Origin: Microbacteriaceae bacterium UBA4731
Lineage (GTDB): Bacteria; Actinomycetota; Actinomycetes; Actinomycetales; Microbacteriaceae
Assembly: GCA_002404115.1 (NCBI GenBank)
Contig: DHJB01000065.1
Location: forward strand, 1-15,941
Direction: 5' to 3'
Length of the DNA stretch: 15,941 nt
Part shown: one piece after another, positions 1-5,771 of the stretch
Layout: every line of letters begins with the position of its first letter
Position numbering within the stretch: the stretch's first letter is position 1
The notes under the pieces: generated by a model
What the model was told of the DNA's origin: nothing
What the model saw: the letters and a program-made list of their open reading frames with translations, nothing else
Databases searched by the model: none
Made by a program: the position numbers and the translations under genes

Positions 1-996
1 TCCAACAACAAGGGCATCAACCTGCCCGGCGTCGCCGTCAACGTGCCAGCACTGTCCGAAAAGGACGAGGCCGACCTGCGCTGGGGCCTCCGTCTCGGCG
101 CCGACCTGATCGCCCTGTCGTTCGTGCGTGACGCCGCCGACGTGACGCGCGTGCACAACATCATGGCCGAGGAAGGCCGCCGCGTCCCGGTGATCGCGAA
201 GATCGAGAAGCCGCAGGCCGTCGACAACCTCGAAGAGATCATCGCCGCCTTCGACGCCATCATGGTCGCCCGTGGTGACCTGGGCGTCGAGCTGCCGCTC
301 GAGGCCGTGCCGATCGTTCAGAAGCGCGCCGTCGAGATCGCCCGCCGCATGGCGAAGCCGGTCATCGTGGCCACCCAGATGCTCGAGTCGATGATCCACT
401 CACCGGTGCCCACCCGCGCGGAAACCTCCGACGTCGCCAACGCCGTGCTCGACGGTGCGGACGCCGTCATGCTCAGCGGTGAGACGAGCGTCGGCGAATA
501 CCCGGTCGTCACGGTGCAGACCATGTCGCGCATCATCGTCTCCACCGAGGAGCACGGCCTGGAGCGCATCCAGCCGCTGACGAACAAGCCGCGCACCCAG
601 GGCGGGGCGATCACCCTCGCCGCGATCGAGGTCGCCGAGTTCGTCGACGCGAAGTACCTCTGCATCTTCACCGAGTCCGGCGACTCGGCCCGGCGGATGT
701 CCCGCCTGCGGTCGAAGATCCCCATGCTGGCCTTCACCCCGGAGCCCGGCATCCGCCGCCGCCTCGCCCTCACCTGGGGCATCCAGACCTACCTGGTCGG
801 CCGGGTCACCCACACGGACGCCATGTTCGGACAGGTGGACGACATCCTCCTCGGCGAAGGTCTGGCCGAAATCGGCGACAAGGTCGTGGTGATCTCCGGA
901 TCCCCTCCCGGAATCGTCGGCTCGACCAACGACATCCGCGTGCACCGCGTCGGCGATGCCCACAACGAGGTCGCCCCGGCGTACGCCCGGAACTAG
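1..996 (+). CDS. pyk: Pyruvate kinase, 5'-truncated by the window edge
   Basis: Catalyses the last step of glycolysis, phosphoenolpyruvate plus ADP to pyruvate plus ATP, in the cytoplasm. The frame is open from base 1; 331 codons precede a TAG stop. Pyruvate kinases are usually about 470-480 residues, so roughly the N-terminal 140 residues (the start of the TIM barrel and most of the B domain) are missing. The active-site signature VIAKIEKPQ, with the catalytic lysine, is encoded at about 190-216. It is followed by the metal- and PEP-binding segment MVARGDLGVELP and by ATQMLESM...PTRAE and DAVMLSGETSVGEYP, all canonical. The remainder is the C-terminal domain and looks intact. A strong hairpin follows directly, so this is probably the end of its transcript. 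The assignment is secure; only the start is unseen. Confidence 0.97.
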   Translation, partial: SNNKGINLPGVAVNVPALSEKDEADLRWGLRLGADLIALSFVRDAADVTRVHNIMAEEGRRVPVIAKIEKPQAVDNLEEIIAAFDAIMVARGDLGVELPLEAVPIVQKRAVEIARRMAKPVIVATQMLESMIHSPVPTRAETSDVANAVLDGADAVMLSGETSVGEYPVVTVQTMSRIIVSTEEHGLERIQPLTNKPRTQGGAITLAAIEVAEFVDAKYLCIFTESGDSARRMSRLRSKIPMLAFTPEPGIRRRLALTWGIQTYLVGRVTHTDAMFGQVDDILLGEGLAEIGDKVVVISGSPPGIVGSTNDIRVHRVGDAHNEVAPAYARN

Positions 997-1005
997 CACC
1001 TCCAC

Positions 1006-1049
1006 GAGAGGCCGCGCGGCTCGTCTTCCGACGCGCCGCGCGGCCTCTC
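1006..1049 (+). terminator. Hairpin terminator after pyruvate kinase
   Basis: A perfect 14-bp stem, GAGAGGCCGCGCGG (1006-1019) with CCGCGCGGCCTCTC (1036-1049), encloses a 16-nt loop and starts 9 nt after the pyk stop codon. The downstream tract is only pyrimidine-rich (TCTCG...), not a run of T, which is common for actinobacterial intrinsic terminators. Confidence 0.75.
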
Positions 1050-1082
1050 TCGCGTCTCCGCTGTCGCGTGGTTGCGTCCCGC

Positions 1083-1140
1083 CCGTTGAGTCGCGGACAA
1101 GACACCTTCATTTCGCCCGGGACGGTGTCTTGTCCGCAAC
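1083..1140. repeat. Palindromic repeat element, copy 1
   Basis: An inverted repeat has a perfect 14-bp stem, GCGGACAAGACACC (1093-1106) with GGTGTCTTGTCCGC (1124-1137), a 17-nt loop, and outer GTTG...CAAC ends. It lies between the pyk terminator and the NUDIX promoter. A diverged second copy lies at 1645-1712, so this is more likely a dispersed REP- or MITE-like element than a gene-specific terminator. It encodes nothing recognisable. Confidence 0.7.
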
Positions 1141-1156
1141 CCAACACCCCCCAATG

Positions 1157-1168
1157 TAGGGTGGCCGC
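1157..1168 (+). promoter_or_regulatory. Leaderless -10 box for the NUDIX gene
   Basis: TAGGGT (1157-1162) matches the actinobacterial TANNNT -10 pattern and is separated from the ATG by exactly 6 nt. No Shine-Dalgarno sequence fits in that space, so transcription probably begins at or next to the ATG. The same spacing recurs before six other genes in the window. Confidence 0.6.
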
Positions 1169-1651
1169 ATGCCTGCGTCCGACTATGTCCTGAACCTTCG
1201 CCGACGAATCGGGCACGAGGTCGTGCTTCTCCCCGGGGTCACCGCGGCTGTTTTCGACGGTCAGGACCGGCTCTTGCTGGCCCGGCACGTCCCCGGCGAC
1301 AAGTGGGGGTTCATCGGTGGTGGGATCGAACCGTTCGAGGAGCCCCTCGATGCCGTGCGGCGGGAACTGATGGAGGAAACCGGCGCGGACGGCGACGTGC
1401 TCGGGATCGTCGGCAGTTACGGCGGACAACGGCTCGCGGCAACGTATCCGAACGGCGACCGGGTTTCCTACGTCACAACCGTGTACGCGTGCCGCCTGAA
1501 AACGGGCACCCAGTGGCTGGAGCAGGACGAAGTGTCGGAGCTGGGCTGGTTTCGCCGCGCCGAGATCGATGCGCTCGACCGGTTCCCCTGGATCGACGAC
1601 GTCGTGAACGACGCGTTCGCCTGGTGGGCGGCCCGCCCAACGCACCGTTGA
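1169..1651 (+). CDS. NUDIX hydrolase
   Basis: A single-domain, probably cytoplasmic NUDIX protein of 160 residues that should hydrolyse a nucleoside diphosphate linked to another moiety; the substrate cannot be told. The NUDIX box GX5EX7REUXEEXGU is complete at residues 51-73, with the metal-binding glutamates in RELMEET. It is preceded by the usual strands (AAVFDGQDRLLLARH) and a WGFIGGGIE entry. The ATG start is favoured because a TAGGGT -10 box lies 6 nt upstream. The gene has its own promoter. Palindromic repeats flank it, and its TGA stop lies inside the second copy (1645-1712), so that repeat may have altered the original C-terminus. Family assignment is firm; I give no gene symbol because members with very different substrates share this architecture. 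Confidence 0.93.
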   Translation: MPASDYVLNLRRRIGHEVVLLPGVTAAVFDGQDRLLLARHVPGDKWGFIGGGIEPFEEPLDAVRRELMEETGADGDVLGIVGSYGGQRLAATYPNGDRVSYVTTVYACRLKTGTQWLEQDEVSELGWFRRAEIDALDRFPWIDDVVNDAFAWWAARPTHR

Positions 1652-1712
1652 ATCGCGGAGATAGTACCTTCACATACCTTCGCAGCGAGTGGGAAGGCGT
1701 CTTGTCCGGAAC
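1645..1712. repeat. Palindromic repeat element, copy 2, overlapping the NUDIX stop codon
   Basis: The left end CCGTTGAATCGCGGA (1645-1659) matches copy 1 with one mismatch, ACCTTCA is shared, and the right end GTCTTGTCCGGAAC (1699-1712) closely matches GTCTTGTCCGCAAC in copy 1. Both copies have the same orientation. This copy is 68 nt against 58 nt; the 10-nt difference coincides with an internal duplication in which TACCTTC occurs at 1665-1671 and 1675-1681. The inverted-repeat arms no longer pair well, so this copy looks degenerate. It contains the TGA stop (1649-1651) of the NUDIX gene. Confidence 0.6.
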
Positions 1713-1745
1713 TCGGCGCGCGCAGCAGGGGCTGGGACGCCGAGT
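1711..1745 (-). terminator. Possible terminator hairpin downstream of tRNA-Leu
   Basis: A perfect 8-bp stem, ACTCGGCG (1711-1718) with CGCCGAGT (1738-1745), encloses a 19-nt loop that holds a small inner stem (CAGC/GCTG). It begins 7 nt beyond the CCA end of the minus-strand tRNA gene. No T-run follows on either strand, so its role as tRNA or NUDIX terminator is an inference. Confidence 0.35.
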
Positions 1746-1752
1746 GAGGTGT

Positions 1753-1838
1753 TGGTACCGGTGGTGGGACTCGAACCCACACGTCCTTTCGAACAAAGCA
1801 TTTTGAGTGCTCCGCGTCTGCCATTCCGCCACACCGGC
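1753..1838 (-). tRNA. tRNA-Leu, anticodon CAA
   Basis: On the minus strand, the acceptor arm GCCGGTG (plus 1832-1838) pairs with CACCGGT (plus 1757-1763), with one G-T pair at the end. It is followed by discriminator A and an encoded CCA (plus 1753-1755). The D-arm region reads GGCGGAATGGCAGACGC. The anticodon stem GAGCA/TGCTT closes the loop CTCAAAA, giving anticodon CAA, which reads UUG. A long variable arm and the T arm GTGGGTTCGAGTCCCAC follow, as expected for class II tRNA-Leu. Length is 86 nt with CCA. UUG is a rare codon in such high-GC genomes. The gene is divergent from the ANTAR regulator, 38 nt away. Confidence 0.95.
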
Positions 1839-1854
1839 TCACAACACCTGCCTC

Positions 1855-1860
1855 AGAATA
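1855..1860 (-). promoter_or_regulatory. Candidate -10 box for tRNA-Leu
   Basis: On the minus strand TATTCT (plus AGAATA) lies 16 nt upstream of the mature tRNA 5' end, which leaves room for a short 5' leader removed by RNase P. No convincing -35 hexamer is seen at the expected distance. It is back to back with the -10 of the response regulator, 3 nt away on the other strand. Confidence 0.4.
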
Positions 1861-1863
1861 CCG

Positions 1864-1876
1864 TAGGCTTTTGGCT
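1864..1876 (+). promoter_or_regulatory. Leaderless -10 box for the ANTAR regulator
   Basis: TAGGCT (1864-1869) lies 7 nt before the GTG at 1877. This spacing selects the GTG as start rather than the in-frame TTG at 1871, which begins only 2 nt after the hexamer and would lie upstream of a normal transcription start. Confidence 0.6.
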
Positions 1877-2482
1877 GTGACCGACCAAGAGATTACCCCC
1901 GCACCTCCCCGCCGCGTTGTCGTTGCCGAGGATGAGTCCCTGATCCGTCTCGACATCGTCGAGATTCTCCGTGACAACGGCTTCGAAGTAGTCGGCGAAG
2001 CCGGCGACGGCGAGACCGCGGTCGCGCTGGCCACCGAACTGCGCCCCGACCTCGTGATCATGGACGTCAAGATGCCGCACCTCGACGGGATCTCCGCCGC
2101 CGAGCGCATCACCAAGGCCCACATCGCCCCGGTTGTGCTGCTGACGGCGTTCAGCCAGAAGGAACTCGTCGAGCGCGCAACGGAGGCCGGCGCGCTGGCC
2201 TACGTGGTCAAGCCGTTCACCCCGAACGACCTGCTGCCGGCGATCGAGATCGCCCTCTCCCGGTACAGCCAGATCATCACCCTCGAGGCCGAGGTCGCCG
2301 ACCTCGTCGAGCGGTTCGAGACCCGCAAGCTCGTCGACCGGGCCAAGGGTCTGCTGAACGAGAAGATGGGCCTCTCCGAGCCGGAGGCATTCCGCTGGAT
2401 CCAGAAGGCATCCATGGACCGTCGCCTCACCATGCACGACGTCTCCCAGGCGATCATCGAGCAGCTCTCCGTCAAGAAGTAG
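1877..2482 (+). CDS. pdtaR: ANTAR-domain response regulator, PdtaR-like antiterminator
   Basis: A cytoplasmic two-component output protein of 201 residues with an N-terminal receiver domain (about 11-125) and a C-terminal ANTAR RNA-binding domain (about 140-198). The receiver shows acidic VVVAEDESLIRLD, phospho-acceptor Asp63 in LVIMDVKMPHLDG, the LLTAFS threonine and lysine in VVKPF. The ANTAR part reads DRAKGLLNEKMGLSEPEAFRWIQKASMDRRLTM, with the typical three-helix pattern. Members such as M. tuberculosis PdtaR (Rv1626) are phosphorylated by the kinase PdtaS and bind tandem hairpins in RNA to block termination. No kinase gene is in this window, so the partner is encoded elsewhere. The GTG start is chosen from the -10 spacing; a TTG two codons upstream is the alternative. 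A strong hairpin follows the stop. The family is certain; orthology to PdtaR rests on similarity and synteny. Confidence 0.93.
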   Translation: MTDQEITPAPPRRVVVAEDESLIRLDIVEILRDNGFEVVGEAGDGETAVALATELRPDLVIMDVKMPHLDGISAAERITKAHIAPVVLLTAFSQKELVERATEAGALAYVVKPFTPNDLLPAIEIALSRYSQIITLEAEVADLVERFETRKLVDRAKGLLNEKMGLSEPEAFRWIQKASMDRRLTMHDVSQAIIEQLSVKK

Positions 2483-2496
2483 AGACCTTGCCCAAA

Positions 2497-2524
2497 GCAG
2501 GGCCGGGGATCTCCCCGGCCCTGC
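2497..2524. terminator. Bidirectional hairpin between convergent genes
   Basis: GCAGGGCCGGGGA (2497-2509) and TCCCCGGCCCTGC (2512-2524) are perfectly complementary; realistically 12 bp with an ATCT loop. It lies between the regulator stop (2482) and the thioesterase stop (2545, minus), so it can serve both. T-runs are short on both sides (TTT on the minus strand). Confidence 0.8.
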
Positions 2525-2544
2525 CGTCGTTAAGCCGGTCGCGG

Positions 2545-2970
2545 TTATGCCCGCGTCGGCGTTTCCTTGATCAGATTCGTGATGCGCATGGTCGAGCAGC
2601 GGCGGCCCTGGTCGTCGGTGACCGCGATTTCGTGCGTCGTCAGGGTGCGGCCGAGGTGCACGGGCGTGCACACGCCCGTCACGAAACCGGATGTCGCCGA
2701 CCGGGTGTGCGTGGCGTTGATCTCGATCCCGACCGCCAGCCGACCCTCGCCCGCGAACAGGTTCGCCGCCATCGACCCGAGCGATTCGCCGAGCACGACG
2801 TATGCTCCGCCGTGCATGAGCATCGCCGGCTGGGTGTTGCCCTCGACCGGCATCCGCGCCACGGCCCGCTCAATCGAGAATTCCAGGAACTCGATGCCCA
2901 TCTTGGCCGCGAGTGCACCGGCGCCGCGCTGCTGCACCCAGTCGAGGGCGTCCTCGGTCTGATTGATCAT
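2545..2970 (-). CDS. PaaI/YdiI-type hotdog-fold acyl-CoA thioesterase
   Basis: A 141-residue single hotdog-domain protein predicted to hydrolyse acyl- or aroyl-CoA thioesters in the cytoplasm. The hallmark MLMHGGAYVVLGESLGSMAA (residues 50-69) has the HGG turn (53-55) and a catalytic glutamate (Glu62) at the start of the central helix, as in YdiI, EntH and PaaI-like enzymes. AVGIEINATHTRSATSG corresponds to the conserved strand contributing the second half of the active site. Length is normal for the family. The ATG at 2970 is preferred because AAGG lies 5-6 nt upstream in GAAGGTGAAC; an in-frame GTG two codons upstream would leave no ribosome site. It is divergent from polA with 55 nt between starts, and convergent with the ANTAR gene. 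The physiological substrate is unknown. A thioesterase (tesB1) lies near pyk in M. tuberculosis too, but that is a different, double-hotdog type. Confidence 0.9.
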   Translation of the reverse strand: MINQTEDALDWVQQRGAGALAAKMGIEFLEFSIERAVARMPVEGNTQPAMLMHGGAYVVLGESLGSMAANLFAGEGRLAVGIEINATHTRSATSGFVTGVCTPVHLGRTLTTHEIAVTDDQGRRCSTMRITNLIKETPTRA

Positions 2971-3013
2971 GTTCACCTTCGTTAGCTGGCCCATCCGCCT
3001 CCGATGACGCTTG

Positions 3014-3025
3014 TAGGCTGGGACT
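3014..3025 (+). promoter_or_regulatory. Leaderless -10 box for polA
   Basis: TAGGCT (3014-3019) is followed by 6 nt and then the GTG start of polA. It is identical in hexamer and spacing to the promoter before the DUF885 gene, and it decides the GTG start. Confidence 0.6.
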
Positions 3026-5704
3026 GTGTTGGACTCCAAAAAGCCTACCCTCATGATCATCGACGGCCATTCGCTGGCATTCCGGGCATTCCATGCCCTC
3101 CCAGTGGACAGCTTCCAGACCCACGACGGGCAGCACACGAACGCCATCCACGGCTTCCTGTCGATGCTGCTCAGCCTGTTCCGCAACGAGAAACCGACCC
3201 ACATCGCGGTCGCGTTCGACATCTCGCGGTTCTCGTTCCGCACCCGCGAGTACCCCGAGTACAAGGGCACCCGTTCCGCGACGCCGACGGAGTTCCACGG
3301 CCAGATCACGCTGCTCGAAGCGGCCCTGAAGGCCATGAACATCGCCACGCTGACCAAGGAAGACTACGAAGCCGACGACATCCTCGCGACGCTCTCGGTC
3401 CGCGGCGTGCAGGAGGGTTACTACGTCCTCCTCGTCTCCGGCGATCGCGACACCATCCAGCTGGTCAACGACGACGTGACCCTGCTGTACCCGGCGAGCC
3501 AGGGCGTCTCAGCTTTGACCCGCTACGACCCGGCACGCGTCCGGGAGAAGTACGGCATCGACCCGGCGCAGTACCCAGATGTCGCCGCGCTCGTCGGCGA
3601 GACCAGCGACAACCTGATCGGCATCTCCAAGGTGGGGGAGAAGACCGCCGTGAAGTGGCTCGGCCTGTACGGCAGCCTGGACGGAATTCTCGAGCACGCC
3701 GACGAGATCAAGGGCGTCGTCGGCAACAACCTGCGCGAGCAGAAGGAAAACGCGATCCGCAACCGTCGCCTCAACCACCTCGTCACCAACCTGGACCTCC
3801 CGGTCAATCTCGGGGATCTCGCACGTTCGCCCATCAACGAGCAGGCCGTGCGCGACGTCTTCGGCCGCCTCGAATTCAGAACCCTGCTCGAACGCGTGAT
3901 CAAGCTCGAGGGCGGAGAAGCCGCCGACGCGGCATCCGTCGCCGCCCCGGCCGCGGCGCGCCCGGAGGTTCGGGCCGCGCCGATCGCCAGGGACCTGCTC
4001 GACGAGGAACTGGCCGCCTGGATCACCCGTGCGACGGCCGCATCCCCGACCGGCCTCGGCCTGACCGTCGAGGTTTTCGACGGCAACCCGATCGGATTCG
4101 GCCTGGCCGGGCCCACGGACACACTCAACCTGCACTGGCAGCCCGGACGCGCCGACTACGCGCCGTTCGAGGCCTGGCTCGCGAGCGACGCGCCCAAGAT
4201 CATGCACGACGCCAAGCAGCAGATCAAGGCCATGCGGCGGGTCAACCTGCCGTTCTCCGGCCTCACCGTCGACACGCTCGTCGCCGGGTGGCTGCTGCGC
4301 CCGGGCGGACCCGACAAGACCCTCTCCGACCTGGTCTCCCGCTACCTCGAGGAAGCGCTCCCCGTACACGACCCGAACCAGCTCGTCCCCGACGAGTCGC
4401 AGGCCGGCGGGCTGCCCCTCCAGGCCTGGTACACCCTGCGCCTCTCCGCCGCGGTGCTCGACCTGCTCGACGCCGGCTCGCGCCGCGTGCTGACCAACAT
4501 CGAGATGCCGACGCTCCTGGCCCTGGCCGACATGGAACTGGCCGGCGTCGCCGTCTCGCACGACCAGCTGGCGGCCCTGTCCAGCCAGCTGGGGGAGCGC
4601 GCGGCCACCCTCGCCGCCGGCGCCTACGCCGAAATCGGCCGGGAGGTGAACCTCGGCTCGCCCAAGCAGCTGCAGGACGTGCTCTTCGACCAGCTCGGCA
4701 TGCCCCGGACCCGGGCGAACAAGACCGGGTTCACCACGGATGCCGGCGCCCTCGCCGACCTGCAGGCCAGCAACCCGCACCCGTTCCTCGACCTGCTGCT
4801 CAAGCACCGCGACGCCACCAAGCTGCGCCAGATCGTCGAAACGCTCGACAAGGCCATCGACTCGACCGGGCGCATCCACACCAACTACGTGCAGATCGGC
4901 ACGGCCACCGGGCGGATCTCCTCGAGCGACCCGAACCTGCAGAACATCCCCATCCGCACCGAGGAGGGCCGCCGCATCCGCGCCGCGTTCCACGCCGGCG
5001 CGGGCTCCGAGTGCCTCCTCACGGCCGACTACTCGCAGATCGAAATGCGGATCATGGCGCACCTCTCCGAGGACGCCGGGCTGATCGAGGCCTTCAACGC
5101 CGGGGAAGACCTGCACCGGTTCGTCGGCTCGCGGATCTTCGGCGTCGCGCCGGAAGACGTCACCTCTGAGATGCGCTCCAAGGTCAAGGCGATGTCGTAC
5201 GGCCTCGCCTACGGCCTCAGCGCGTTCGGCCTGTCCCGCCAGCTGCGCATCGAAACCGCCGAGGCCAAGCAGCTGATGACCGACTACTTCGCGCGGTTCG
5301 GCGCGGTGCGCGACTACCTGCGCCACGTCGTCGAGCAGGCGAAGGTCGACGGGTACACCGAGACGATCTTCGGCCGTCGCCGTCCGTTCCCCGAACTGCA
5401 CAGCTCCAACCGGGTGCTGCGCGAGAACGCGGAGCGCGCCGCGCTCAACGCGCCCATCCAGGGCTCGGCCGCCGACATCATGAAGATCGCGATGAACGGC
5501 ATCGCCGAAGACCTCAGCGAGGCCGGCATGGAGTCGCGCATGCTGCTCCAGGTGCACGACGAGCTGGTGTTCGAGGTCGCGCCGGGGGAGTGGAATGCGC
5601 TCCGGCAGCTTGTCACGCACCAGATGGAGACGGGCGCCGACCTGCTCGTGCCGCTGGACGTGCAGGTGGGCCGAGGCGAGAACTGGGACGCAGCGGCGCA
5701 CTGA
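3026..5704 (+). CDS. polA: DNA polymerase I
   Basis: An 892-residue family A polymerase that fills gaps in excision repair and removes Okazaki primers. The 5'-nuclease domain (about 1-300) is intact: IIDG (Asp13), EADD (115-118), SGDRD (Asp140, Asp142), GETSDN (191-196) and the helix-hairpin-helix SKVGEKTA. The middle 3'-5' exonuclease fold is present but looks dead: the FDTET motif of E. coli reads LTVEV (346-350), and the Asp of NLKYD is replaced in DAKQQ. Polymerase motifs are complete: A, DYSQIEMR (Asp668); B, RSKVKAMSYGLAYG, with Tyr725 where E. coli has Phe762; C, VHDE (Asp845). This lack of proofreading and the O-helix tyrosine are, as I recall, usual for actinobacterial Pol I. The GTG start gives MLDSKKPTLMIIDG and follows a leaderless promoter. 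No terminator is seen before the next gene. Confidence 0.98.
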   Translation: MLDSKKPTLMIIDGHSLAFRAFHALPVDSFQTHDGQHTNAIHGFLSMLLSLFRNEKPTHIAVAFDISRFSFRTREYPEYKGTRSATPTEFHGQITLLEAALKAMNIATLTKEDYEADDILATLSVRGVQEGYYVLLVSGDRDTIQLVNDDVTLLYPASQGVSALTRYDPARVREKYGIDPAQYPDVAALVGETSDNLIGISKVGEKTAVKWLGLYGSLDGILEHADEIKGVVGNNLREQKENAIRNRRLNHLVTNLDLPVNLGDLARSPINEQAVRDVFGRLEFRTLLERVIKLEGGEAADAASVAAPAAARPEVRAAPIARDLLDEELAAWITRATAASPTGLGLTVEVFDGNPIGFGLAGPTDTLNLHWQPGRADYAPFEAWLASDAPKIMHDAKQQIKAMRRVNLPFSGLTVDTLVAGWLLRPGGPDKTLSDLVSRYLEEALPVHDPNQLVPDESQAGGLPLQAWYTLRLSAAVLDLLDAGSRRVLTNIEMPTLLALADMELAGVAVSHDQLAALSSQLGERAATLAAGAYAEIGREVNLGSPKQLQDVLFDQLGMPRTRANKTGFTTDAGALADLQASNPHPFLDLLLKHRDATKLRQIVETLDKAIDSTGRIHTNYVQIGTATGRISSSDPNLQNIPIRTEEGRRIRAAFHAGAGSECLLTADYSQIEMRIMAHLSEDAGLIEAFNAGEDLHRFVGSRIFGVAPEDVTSEMRSKVKAMSYGLAYGLSAFGLSRQLRIETAEAKQLMTDYFARFGAVRDYLRHVVEQAKVDGYTETIFGRRRPFPELHSSNRVLRENAERAALNAPIQGSAADIMKIAMNGIAEDLSEAGMESRMLLQVHDELVFEVAPGEWNALRQLVTHQMETGADLLVPLDVQVGRGENWDAAAH

Positions 5705-5759
5705 CCGCACGCCGCGAAACGCCGACCGGGGTTCCTGCTTCGACCTGAGCGCCGTGTCC

Positions 5760-5771
5760 TAGGCTCGTGCC
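5760..5771 (+). promoter_or_regulatory. Leaderless -10 box for the DUF885 operon
   Basis: TAGGCT (5760-5765) plus 6 nt precede the ATG at 5772. The 67-nt gap after polA shows no ribosome-binding site and no hairpin, so some read-through from polA is possible. Confidence 0.55.

Noticed and set aside
1093..1137. Copy 1 palindrome as the intrinsic terminator of pyk
   Set aside because: pyk already has a hairpin directly after its stop; this element recurs after the NUDIX gene and lacks a T-run.
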